This document shows positions 1-5,315 of a stretch of 5,410 nt of DNA, one piece after another. The notes beneath the pieces were generated by a model. That model searched no databases, was not told the origin of the DNA, and saw nothing but the letters and a program-made list of their open reading frames with translations. Made by a program: the position numbers and the translations under genes. The stretch's first letter is position 1, and the number at the start of each line of letters is the position of its first letter. The stretch is from Lachnospiraceae bacterium UBA3643 (GTDB lineage: Bacteria > Bacillota > Clostridia > Lachnospirales > Lachnospiraceae), in the NCBI GenBank assembly GCA_002373855.1, contig DFKO01000216.1, positions 1-5,410 on the forward strand. The letters run 5' to 3'.

Positions 1-361
1 CGTATTTCTTACGCTCTTTCATACGAGGATCTCTTGTAAGGTATCCTGCTGCCTTAAGTGCAGGTCTGTAATCTGCATCTACCTGAAGGAGTGCTCTTGC
101 GATACCGTGACGAACAGCACCGGCCTGACCTGTATATCCGCCACCCTTTACTGTGATGTAAGCATCAAACTTCTCTACAGCGTCAACTGCTGTGAGGGGC
201 TGCTTTACGATTACTTTAAGAGTCTCAAGACCGAAATACTCATCAAGTGTTCTGCCATTTACTGTTATCTCGCCCTTACCGGGTGTTAAAAATACTCTTG
301 CGATTGATTTCTTTCTTCTGCCGGTTCCGTAGAACTTCTTTGCAGCTGCTTTCTTAGCCAT
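1..361 (-). CDS. rpsI: 30S ribosomal protein S9, 3' end cut off by the window edge
   Basis: S9 is a small-subunit protein whose C-terminal tail reaches the P-site tRNA in the ribosome. The 120 complete codons visible begin [19 protein letters not shown], a lysine-rich start followed by the family motif [13 protein letters not shown] (residues 11-23). The conserved [19 protein letters not shown] block lies at residues 73-91, and [11 protein letters not shown] closes the visible part at 110-120. Family members are about 130 residues, so only about 10 residues (the basic tail contacting tRNA) lie outside the window. The ATG at 361-359 has a strong Shine-Dalgarno AAAGGAG (370-376) eight bases upstream. 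The gene follows rplM after 29 nt, with no promoter or terminator between, so the two are cotranscribed as in nearly all bacteria. Identification is essentially certain. Confidence 0.98.
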   Translation of the reverse strand, partial: MAKKAAAKKFYGTGRRKKSIARVFLTPGKGEITVNGRTLDEYFGLETLKVIVKQPLTAVDAVEKFDAYITVKGGGYTGQAGAVRHGIARALLQVDADYRPALKAAGYLTRDPRMKERKKY

Positions 362-390
362 TTTATTATCTCCTTTCGACCTTTATTAGA

Positions 391-819
391 TTAGAACTTT
401 AATTCTTCGGGCTTCTGTGCTGCGTGTGCATGCTCTGCACCAGCGTATACATGAAGCTTTGTGAACATCTCTCTTCCCAAAGGTCCCTTAGGAAGCATTC
501 CTCTAACTGCATGCTCGATAACTTCTTCAGGCTTTGTTGCAAGCATCTCGCGGAGAGTTGTCTCTGTGAGTCCGCCTATATATCCTGAATGCTTGTAATA
601 CATCTTCTGATCAAGCTTCCTACCTGTAACCTTGATGTTGGCTGCGTTAGTAACGATCACGTAGTCACCTGTATCTATAGAAGGTGTGTAAGTAGGCTTG
701 TTCTTACCTCTTAATACCTTTGCAACTTCTGCTGCAAGGCGTCCTAATGTATATCCCGTTGCATCAACTACGTACCATTTCTTCTCGATAGTTGAAGGAC
801 TTGCGATAAAAGTCTTCAT
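391..819 (-). CDS. rplM: 50S ribosomal protein L13
   Basis: L13 is an early-assembling large-subunit protein that binds 23S rRNA. The 142-residue product has the usual length for the family. Recognisable blocks are [19 protein letters not shown] (residues 15-33), the [19 protein letters not shown] block (36-54), [20 protein letters not shown] (64-83) and the C-terminal [18 protein letters not shown] stretch (about 105-122) with LHVYAG following. The ATG is preceded by GGAGG at 828-832 with eight intervening bases. It is the first gene of a two-gene operon with rpsI and is served by its own consensus promoter and a long leader upstream. In some bacteria L13 or its partner regulates this operon by binding the leader; whether that happens here is an inference from the leader only. 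Confidence 0.98.
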   Translation of the reverse strand: MKTFIASPSTIEKKWYVVDATGYTLGRLAAEVAKVLRGKNKPTYTPSIDTGDYVIVTNAANIKVTGRKLDQKMYYKHSGYIGGLTETTLREMLATKPEEVIEHAVRGMLPKGPLGREMFTKLHVYAGAEHAHAAQKPEELKF

Positions 820-1003
820 TGAAATTTCCTCCGTATTATATTATGAAAAAATACATTTTAAAGATCATATACCGGATCCGTCTCTGCCTTGCCGCTGTAA
901 TATGTGATGTCCGGGCACATACCCCTGGCGCACAAGCCGGATAAGGTCGTACTACAACCTTCAAAACCACGGCTTAACAAAAAAGCAGTCAAGCCGCCAC
1001 AGA
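820..1003 (-). promoter_or_regulatory. Structured 5' leader of rplM-rpsI, candidate L13-type autoregulatory leader
   Basis: From the predicted start near 1003 the mRNA carries about 180 nt before the rplM ATG. By hand it can be drawn as three consecutive hairpins. Hairpin A is at 996-970: CGGCTTGAC pairs with GTTAAGCCG, 9 bp with one G-U, 9-nt loop. Hairpin B is at 961-943: AAGGTTGT pairs with ACGACCTT, 8 bp with one G-U, 3-nt loop. Hairpin C is at 941-910: TCCGG/CCGGA, then a one-sided 5-nt bulge (CTTGT), then GCGC/GTGC with a 9-nt loop. CTGTGG (1002-997) can pair with TTACAG (900-895), enclosing all three in a multibranch fold. No GC-rich terminator stem precedes the U-rich stretch near 853-846. 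Firmicute rplM leaders are a known class; I cannot confirm membership without a covariance model. Confidence 0.55.
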
Positions 1004-1008
1004 TTTAT

Positions 1009-1037
1009 ATTATATTTAAGTTGGCTCTTCATGTCAA
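1009..1037 (-). promoter_or_regulatory. Consensus sigma-A promoter for rplM-rpsI
   Basis: Read on the minus strand, TTGACA (1037-1032) is followed after exactly 17 bases by TATAAT (1014-1009). Both hexamers match the housekeeping consensus perfectly. Transcription would begin about 1001-1004, giving a leader of about 180 nt. The -35 box begins 16 bases after the truA stop codon, so the promoter occupies the short truA-rplM gap. It lets rplM-rpsI be expressed far above the upstream ecf-truA genes. No terminator is seen between truA and this promoter, so read-through from truA is also possible. Confidence 0.9.
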
Positions 1038-1053
1038 CTAAAATATTCTGTAT

Positions 1054-1854
1054 TTAGCGGACAATTTTTATAACAGGATTTTCTATAAATTCATACTCCT
1101 TAAGCACCAGACCTTTTGCAGGTGCTGTGATGCCTCCTGCCGTCCTGTCTTTTGCCTCAAGGATCTGCTTTATGGATTCCGGCTCCTTTTTGCCGCTTCC
1201 CACTTCCATAAGATTGCCGGCTATTATGCGGACCATATTATAGAGGAATCCGCTGCCCGTAACGGAGATTATTATCTCATCTCCGGCTCGTCTCACATTT
1301 ACATCATATATGGTTCTGACCTTTGACTCCGACTGGGTATTTACACTGCAAAAGGATGTGAAATCATGCTCTCCTTCAAGATATTTACCCGCCTTGTCCA
1401 TCCTGTTTTCATCGAGGCTTTCATATGTCCAGTGAGCATGTCTCGATTTAAGGGGATTGTCAAAGGGGCTGCAGAAAATGTGATACTCGTATGTCTTTTT
1501 TGTATCGCACTTACGGGGATGAAAATCCGGCGCCACGTCATATCCTGCCACCACTCGAACGTCCCCCGGAAGCTTCTGATTTAATGCATAGGGCACCTTC
1601 TCTGCAGGGATACGGGCGCAGGTATCAAATACAGCTATATTTCCCATGGAATGTACTCCTGCATCTGTTCTGCTGGCGCCGATCACCTCTATATCTTCCT
1701 TGAGTGTTTCGGTTAGTGCTTCATTTAGGACGCCCTCCACTGTACGCTGGCCTTTCTGAAACTGCCAGCCATGGAAATCCGTGCCGTCGTACGCAACCTT
1801 TATCATTATTCTTCTTTTTGTTTTTTCATTAATCGGTTCGTTTGTATTGCCCAT
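1054..1854 (-). CDS. truA: tRNA pseudouridine(38-40) synthase TruA
   Basis: TruA isomerises uridine to pseudouridine at positions 38, 39 and 40 of the tRNA anticodon arm; it acts in the cytoplasm as a dimer. The 266-residue product has the N-terminal AYDGTDFHGWQFQ block (residues 21-33) and the catalytic motif SRTDAGVHS (61-69), in which Asp64 is the expected nucleophile. In the C-terminal half are HARHAHWTY-like and DFTSFCS segments, then GSGFLYNMVRIIAGNLMEVG and the TAGGITAPAKGLVL closing motif. The ATG overlaps the ecfT stop as TAATG. A GGAG at 1865-1862 lies seven bases upstream and supports this start. The family core begins only at about residue 17 (Met17, ATG at 1806-1804), so a shorter product with a weak AAGAAG site is possible. 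Position downstream of ecfT is conserved across Firmicutes and suggests translational coupling, not a shared function. Confidence 0.97.
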   Translation of the reverse strand: MGNTNEPINEKTKRRIMIKVAYDGTDFHGWQFQKGQRTVEGVLNEALTETLKEDIEVIGASRTDAGVHSMGNIAVFDTCARIPAEKVPYALNQKLPGDVRVVAGYDVAPDFHPRKCDTKKTYEYHIFCSPFDNPLKSRHAHWTYESLDENRMDKAGKYLEGEHDFTSFCSVNTQSESKVRTIYDVNVRRAGDEIIISVTGSGFLYNMVRIIAGNLMEVGSGKKEPESIKQILEAKDRTAGGITAPAKGLVLKEYEFIENPVIKIVR

Positions 1855-2699
1855 TACTTCGCTCCGATTCCCAGTATGTCATTGCCAAACGGCAGATATT
1901 TTGCATATATTCCAAGAGAAATGATGGCAGCAGCGTAAAGTACCAGCATTGCATAAGCCGCATAATCTCCTTTTTTGTATTTCAGAGGATTCATTCTGGA
2001 GCGCTTTACGCCTCCCCGGTAACATCTCGCATCCATTGCATCCGCCAAATCATTGGCCTTTTTAAATGCACCTATAAAGAGGGGGATGATCACCGGCATC
2101 AGGCTCTTTATCCTCTTTAAGAGGCTGCCACTCTCAAAGTCGGCACCTCGAGATAGCTGGGCCTTCATAATGATATTTGTTTCTTCTATTAAGATAGGTA
2201 TGAATCTGAGAGCTATGGACATCATCATGGCCATATCATGAACGGGTACTTTAAATATCTTCATGAAAGCGAATGTCCGCTCCAGCCCGTCAGTCAGCCT
2301 CACCGGCGGCGTGGTCAGCGTCAGGAGCGACGAACCAATGATGAGAAAAGACAGTCTGAATATCATATATACTGCTACCCTGACTCCCTGCTTTGCCACA
2401 GGAAATGAACCTATCATAAACAGGGTGTCTCCGGGGACAGTGAAAATATTTATCAGAGCTGTCATGATCATTATAAAAGCAATGCCCCTCAGTCCCCGTA
2501 TCATAAATTTAAAGGGCACATTTGATTTACGGATCATTAATACGAGAAACAACAGGGCAAATACATATACATACGGATTCATATACAAAAAGAGCGTCAC
2601 GAGATAAACTATCGTGCCGATGATCTTTGTCCTCGGGTCCAGCCTGTGGAGAAAGGAATCCGTATTATAATATTGTCCGAGTGTGATATCTCTGATCAA
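1854..2699 (-). CDS. ecfT: ECF transporter transmembrane coupling protein EcfT (TTG start)
   Basis: EcfT is the membrane scaffold of energy-coupling factor importers: it joins the two ATPases to interchangeable substrate-binding S proteins. The 281-residue product opens with ITLGQYYNTDSFLHRLDPRTK (residues 5-25), the family hallmark. Hydrophobic segments lie at about 25-55, 68-87, 105-127, 157-172, 201-212 and 246-264. Two long coupling-helix motifs that dock in the ATPase grooves are visible: SRG at 183-185 (in KAQLSRGADFESG) and ARC at 224-226 (in AMDARCYRGG). The usual second motif is ARG, so Cys226 is a mild variant. The start is TTG at 2699-2697. The only in-frame codons between it and the ecfA2 stop are not starts, and the next Met is residue 40, so TTG is forced. 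A weak TGGAA element lies about eight bases upstream. It follows ecfA2 after 15 nt. Confidence 0.96.
   Translation of the reverse strand: MIRDITLGQYYNTDSFLHRLDPRTKIIGTIVYLVTLFLYMNPYVYVFALLFLVLMIRKSNVPFKFMIRGLRGIAFIMIMTALINIFTVPGDTLFMIGSFPVAKQGVRVAVYMIFRLSFLIIGSSLLTLTTPPVRLTDGLERTFAFMKIFKVPVHDMAMMMSIALRFIPILIEETNIIMKAQLSRGADFESGSLLKRIKSLMPVIIPLFIGAFKKANDLADAMDARCYRGGVKRSRMNPLKYKKGDYAAYAMLVLYAAAIISLGIYAKYLPFGNDILGIGAK
1862..1865 (-). promoter_or_regulatory. Ribosome binding site of truA, deciding the upstream start
   Basis: GGAG on the minus strand sits seven bases before the ATG at 1854, inside the last codons of ecfT. The alternative Met17 start has only a weaker purine-rich AAGAAG upstream. 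This favours the longer form with a 16-residue polar, lysine- and asparagine-containing N-terminal extension. It also implies termination-reinitiation coupling at TAATG. Confidence 0.6.
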
Positions 2700-2714
2700 T
2701 TTACTGTTCCATCT

Positions 2715-3560
2715 TTATTTTAATATATTAAGTAGTTCCCTCTTTACATCTTCATATCTGATGAGATCCTGATTTATGGGAAATCCCTTTTTATTTAACA
2801 TCCCGCATAATTCGGTGACCTGGGGGACACTCAGTCCCGCTTCTTTAAGTATATCCTTTTCCATAAATACATCTTTGGTCAATCCATCCAGAACTTTCCT
2901 GCCTTTATTTAAGACGATCATCCTGTCTGTATATTCCGCAATATCATCCATGTTGTGGGAAACGAGTACTATAGTAATCTTTTTCTCTTCATGGAGTTTC
3001 TTTATTATACCCAATATGCTCTGCTGGGCTCCGGGATCGAGTCCCGCTGTGGGCTCATCAAGTATGAGTACCTCAGGCTTCATCGCAAGTATCCCCGCAA
3101 GAGCTGCCCGTCTCATCTGGCCGCCTGACATATTAAACGGTGACTGGTAAAAAAGGTCATCAGGCATACCGACGGATTTCAGGGCATCATATGCACTGAG
3201 CTCTGCCGCTTTCCTGTCAAAACCTATATTAAGGGGACCAAAGCATACATCCTCAAATACAGTTTCTGCAAAAAGCTGATACTCGGGATACTGAAACAGA
3301 AGTCCTACTTTACCCCTGAGTGTTTTCCTGTCGTAACGCTTTTCAAAGATGTCCTCACCTTCAAAATACACATTACCTTTAGATGGTTTAATGAGTCCGT
3401 TCATCAACTGGATCAGTGTAGACTTGCCTGAACCTGTATGGCCGGCAATCCCCAGAAAATCTCCTTCATTGATTATCAGGCTAATATCATCAAGGGCCTT
3501 TGAGTAATTTGGAAGGTTTTTATCATATTCAACTGTCACGTGATTAATGATGATTTTCAT
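2715..3560 (-). CDS. ecfA2: ECF transporter ATPase EcfA2
   Basis: This is the second ATP-hydrolysing subunit of the energizing module; it pairs with EcfA1 on the cytoplasmic face of EcfT. The 281-residue ABC ATPase has Walker A GHTGSGKST (residues 40-48), Q-loop Gln90 in LLFQYPEYQLF, signature MSGGQMRR (144-151), Walker B VLILDEP (164-170) with catalytic Glu169, D-loop AGLDP (172-176) and switch His202. GHTGSGKS in Walker A and YPEYQLF after the Q-loop are typical of EcfA2 rather than EcfA1. The C-terminal domain after residue about 225 is the short ECF-specific helical region. All catalytic residues are intact. The ATG at 3560 fits family starts, but only AT-rich sequence (ATTTAATAAA) precedes it and no Shine-Dalgarno is evident; AAAAGAG is some 20 bases away. 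Spacing to ecfA1 is 106 nt, which is long for this operon. Confidence 0.97.
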   Translation of the reverse strand: MKIIINHVTVEYDKNLPNYSKALDDISLIINEGDFLGIAGHTGSGKSTLIQLMNGLIKPSKGNVYFEGEDIFEKRYDRKTLRGKVGLLFQYPEYQLFAETVFEDVCFGPLNIGFDRKAAELSAYDALKSVGMPDDLFYQSPFNMSGGQMRRAALAGILAMKPEVLILDEPTAGLDPGAQQSILGIIKKLHEEKKITIVLVSHNMDDIAEYTDRMIVLNKGRKVLDGLTKDVFMEKDILKEAGLSVPQVTELCGMLNKKGFPINQDLIRYEDVKRELLNILK

Positions 3561-3666
3561 TTTATTAAATCGTGTTATAACTCTTTTGAATATATTTATT
3601 ATTAATTAAATATCAGTGTAATGTATGTTTTAATTTTTCAAACGCTCAAGATAATGTATTATTTAT
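3561..3666. other. AT-rich ecfA1-ecfA2 spacer, no gene
   Basis: This 106-nt gap is about 17% GC by hand count, far lower than the flanking genes. It holds no open frame of note, no terminator stem and no convincing two-box promoter. A TATAAC hexamer (3579-3574, minus strand) resembles a -10 box and would start transcription only about seven bases before the ecfA2 ATG, but the matching -35 position holds only A and T. The simplest reading is an untranslated spacer inside one transcript. Confidence 0.6.
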
Positions 3667-4530
3667 TTAATTTGAATTTAATTTTGCCCTAATTAGTTCA
3701 CCGGCTAATGATTCCATATCCAGGATACCTCTGTTAAGTGGTACCCCCTCTTTTATGAGGTCATAAGAGAGTCTCGTAGCGAGCGGAACCCTCAGTCCGA
3801 TATTGGTCAGCATCTCTACCTGGGAGAAAACGGCATTGGGTTTACCGGAGAGAACGATCCTGCCTGAGTCCATTACAAATACAGCATCGCTGTCTATTGC
3901 CTCCTCCATAAAGTGAGTGATCCAGATAACCGTGATATGCTGTTTACGGTTTAGTTCACGGACAAATGAGAGGATTTCAGCCCTGCCTTCAGGATCAAGC
4001 ATGGCAGTTGCTTCATCAAATATGATGCACTTAGGGTGCATGGCGAGTACGCCAGCAATCGAGAGGCGTTGTTTCTGACCTCCGGACAGAGCAGACGGTG
4101 ATTTATGTTTAAAAGCATCCATGCCGGTCAGAGCGAGGCTCCCGTTTACTCTCTTAAAGATTTCACCGGATGTAAGCCCTAAATTTTCAGGACCGAATGC
4201 GACATCTTCCTCAACAATAGAACCGACTATCTGATTATCGGGATTTTGAAATACCATCCCGGCAGTCCTCCTGATGTCCCAGGATTTGCTCCCATCAGTT
4301 ATATCCATACCGTCAACAGTCACGGTACCTTCCGTAGGATGAAGCAGAGAATTGAGATGAAGCGCAAGAGTAGACTTGCCGGACCCGTTGGCACCAAGTA
4401 TGGAGATAAAGCTGCCCTGCTCCACAGAAAGATTTACACCGTCAACGGCCCTTGTGATGCCCTCAACGTTGCCCTCTTCATCCCGTCTGATATATTCAAA
4501 TGCGAGTTTTTTTGTCTCTATAAATGCCAT
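3667..4530 (-). CDS. ecfA1: ECF transporter ATPase EcfA1
   Basis: EcfA1 is the first ATPase of the energy-coupling module that powers uptake of vitamins and other micronutrients through S components. The 287-residue product has Walker A GANGSGKST (residues 46-54), Q-loop Gln95 in MVFQNPDNQIVGS, signature ALSGGQKQR (147-155), Walker B CIIFDEAT (168-175) with Glu173, D-loop AMLDP (176-180) and switch His206 in WITHFMEEA. The DEATAMLDP form and QNPDNQ after the Q-loop are characteristic of EcfA1. The ATG at 4530 has an AGGAAA ribosome binding site (4540-4535). It lies directly downstream of the rplQ terminator, so it should head its own ecfA1-ecfA2-ecfT-truA transcript, perhaps with some read-through from rplQ. 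The promoter is not clear by eye. All catalytic residues are present. Confidence 0.97.
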   Translation of the reverse strand: MAFIETKKLAFEYIRRDEEGNVEGITRAVDGVNLSVEQGSFISILGANGSGKSTLALHLNSLLHPTEGTVTVDGMDITDGSKSWDIRRTAGMVFQNPDNQIVGSIVEEDVAFGPENLGLTSGEIFKRVNGSLALTGMDAFKHKSPSALSGGQKQRLSIAGVLAMHPKCIIFDEATAMLDPEGRAEILSFVRELNRKQHITVIWITHFMEEAIDSDAVFVMDSGRIVLSGKPNAVFSQVEMLTNIGLRVPLATRLSYDLIKEGVPLNRGILDMESLAGELIRAKLNSN

Positions 4531-4553
4531 TATGTTTCCTGTATATATTTCAA

Positions 4554-4572
4554 AATAACAAAATCTGTTATT
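4554..4572. promoter_or_regulatory. Perfect 7-5-7 inverted repeat upstream of ecfA1, possible operator
   Basis: AATAACA and TGTTATT form perfect arms separated by five bases. The dyad lies 24-42 bases before the ecfA1 ATG, between the rplQ terminator and the ecfA1 ribosome binding site, where a promoter would be expected. It could be a repressor operator or a weak hairpin in the 5' untranslated region. It is AT-rich and could arise by chance; I do not recognise it as a known regulator's site. Confidence 0.3.
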
Positions 4573-4585
4573 ATTTCATTCTATG

Positions 4586-4614
4586 AAAAAAGCGTACATT
4601 TCTGTACGCTTTTT
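4586..4614 (-). terminator. Intrinsic terminator of the rpoA-rplQ operon
   Basis: On the minus strand the hairpin AGCGTACA/TGTACGCT closes a GAAA tetraloop (GNRA type) and extends outward by A-T pairs to about 12 bp. It is followed by a run of six T. It starts 20 bases after the rplQ stop codon, the standard position. On the plus strand the same stem is followed by five T, so it could act in both directions, though no plus-strand gene runs into it. It separates the highly expressed ribosomal/RNA polymerase genes from the ecf genes. Confidence 0.9.
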
Positions 4615-4634
4615 AAAAATTATCATGTTTAAGA

Positions 4635-5171
4635 TTAAACTAACTCAATGATAACCATCATGGCAGCATCACCTTTACGCTGTCCGATCTTAACGATTCT
4701 GGTATATCCACCGTTTCTGTCAGCATACTTGGGAGCGATCTCATCAAATAACTTTGCTGTGAGGTCAACTGTCTTTGTAGCCTTCTTCTTGCCCTGGTTC
4801 TCTGTAGGAACATCCTTTACAGAGTAAAGAGTCTTGAGCATCTGTCTTCTTGCATGAAGTCTTGAAGGTCTGTCCTTCTTGATTGTCTTGTCAACTTCAT
4901 CGAAAACAGTAACTTTCTTGCCGTCAACTTCCTTCTTTACTCTCTTGCCGTCTTTATCCTTCTGAGCAACCTTAGCCTTAACTGTTACTTCGTCGAAGTT
5001 GTCCTTCTCCTTAACAGCGAGTGCTATCATAGGCTCTACTATCTTCTGGATTTCCTTTGCTCTTGCCTCAGTAGTAGTGATACGACCGTTGTTTAAGAGC
5101 ATTGTTACCTGGTTTCTGAGTAATGCTTTTCTCTGGCTTGATGTCTTGCCAAGTTTTCTGTACATTGCCAT
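4635..5171 (-). CDS. rplQ: 50S ribosomal protein L17, enlarged form
   Basis: L17 is a large-subunit protein near the polypeptide exit tunnel. The start [20 protein letters not shown] (residues 4-23), [19 protein letters not shown] (31-49), LHARRQ (105-110) and the C-terminal [20 protein letters not shown] (154-173) ending IIELV are diagnostic. The product has 178 residues, against about 112-130 in Escherichia coli and Bacillus subtilis. Most of the excess is a charged segment at about 54-104, placed where B. subtilis L17 has only a short turn between the VEKMITL and LHARRQ equivalents. It contains two DGK(R/K)V copies (74-78, 83-87). A smaller extension at about 119-135 is also lysine-rich. 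The frame is intact and both flanks match the family, so this is a genuine insert, not a frameshift. From memory, similarly long L17 proteins occur in Lachnospiraceae. rplQ follows rpoA and is followed by a terminator. Confidence 0.97.
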   Translation of the reverse strand: MAMYRKLGKTSSQRKALLRNQVTMLLNNGRITTTEARAKEIQKIVEPMIALAVKEKDNFDEVTVKAKVAQKDKDGKRVKKEVDGKKVTVFDEVDKTIKKDRPSRLHARRQMLKTLYSVKDVPTENQGKKKATKTVDLTAKLFDEIAPKYADRNGGYTRIVKIGQRKGDAAMMVIIELV

Positions 5172-5315
5172 AGTTCTGTTCTCCTTTCATGGTATATCCG
5201 GCTTCGCACTTTGGTCTTACATACCGAACATATTGTTAATCCATTAAAACTTTAAAGGTTTATAGCTATCCGCACTCTTATGGATTTACCGGACGACTAA
5301 CATTATAATGTCAGA
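5172..5315 (-). other. Long rpoA-rplQ intergenic region with weak repeats
   Basis: The gap between rpoA and rplQ is 144 nt, longer than usual for these closely spaced genes. On the minus strand it holds a near-perfect palindrome just after the rpoA stop (TGACATTATAATGTTA, 5313-5298). It also holds an imperfect direct repeat, AGTGCGGATA (5276-5267) and AGTGCGAAGCCGGATA (5210-5195). GGTAT (5225-5221) and ATACC (5195-5191) could pair just ahead of the rplQ ribosome binding site. No open reading frame beyond a few codons and no terminator with a T run is present, so transcription from rpoA into rplQ is expected to continue. Confidence 0.5.
5181..5187 (-). promoter_or_regulatory. Ribosome binding site of rplQ, choosing Met1 over Met3
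   Basis: AAAGGAG on the minus strand ends nine bases before the ATG at 5171. The second in-frame ATG (codon 3, at 5165) would be 15 bases away, too far for efficient initiation, so the product most likely begins MAMYRKLG. Confidence 0.75.

Noticed and set aside
698..907. Plus-strand open frame opposite the 5' end of rplM and its leader
   Set aside because: Antisense to rplM and to the leader hairpins; no sign of coding function.
970..996. First leader hairpin considered as a terminator for the ecf-truA transcript
   Set aside because: The stem is reasonable, but the following bases (TGGTTTTGA) are not a proper T run, and it lies downstream of the rplM promoter, where termination would also block rplM.
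1054..1806. Shorter truA beginning at Met17
   Set aside because: Not excluded, but the upstream ATG has a better-placed GGAG and the TAATG overlap typical of coupled genes, so the longer form was preferred.
2263..2607. Plus-strand open frame of 114 codons inside ecfT
   Set aside because: It is antisense to a well-recognised membrane protein gene and its translation resembles no family; a shadow frame.
2776..3150. Plus-strand open frame of 124 codons inside ecfA2
   Set aside because: It lies opposite the ATPase core including Walker B and the signature motif; serine-rich low-information translation typical of a shadow frame.
4246..4632. Plus-strand open frame of 128 codons over ecfA1 and the terminator
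   Set aside because: It runs antisense through Walker A of ecfA1 and then through the rplQ terminator hairpin; no ribosome binding site or family resemblance was seen.
5172..5315. Tiny open frames (for example a five-codon frame beginning at 5303) as leader peptides
   Set aside because: They are only a few codons long, lack ribosome binding sites and have no regulatory codon pattern.
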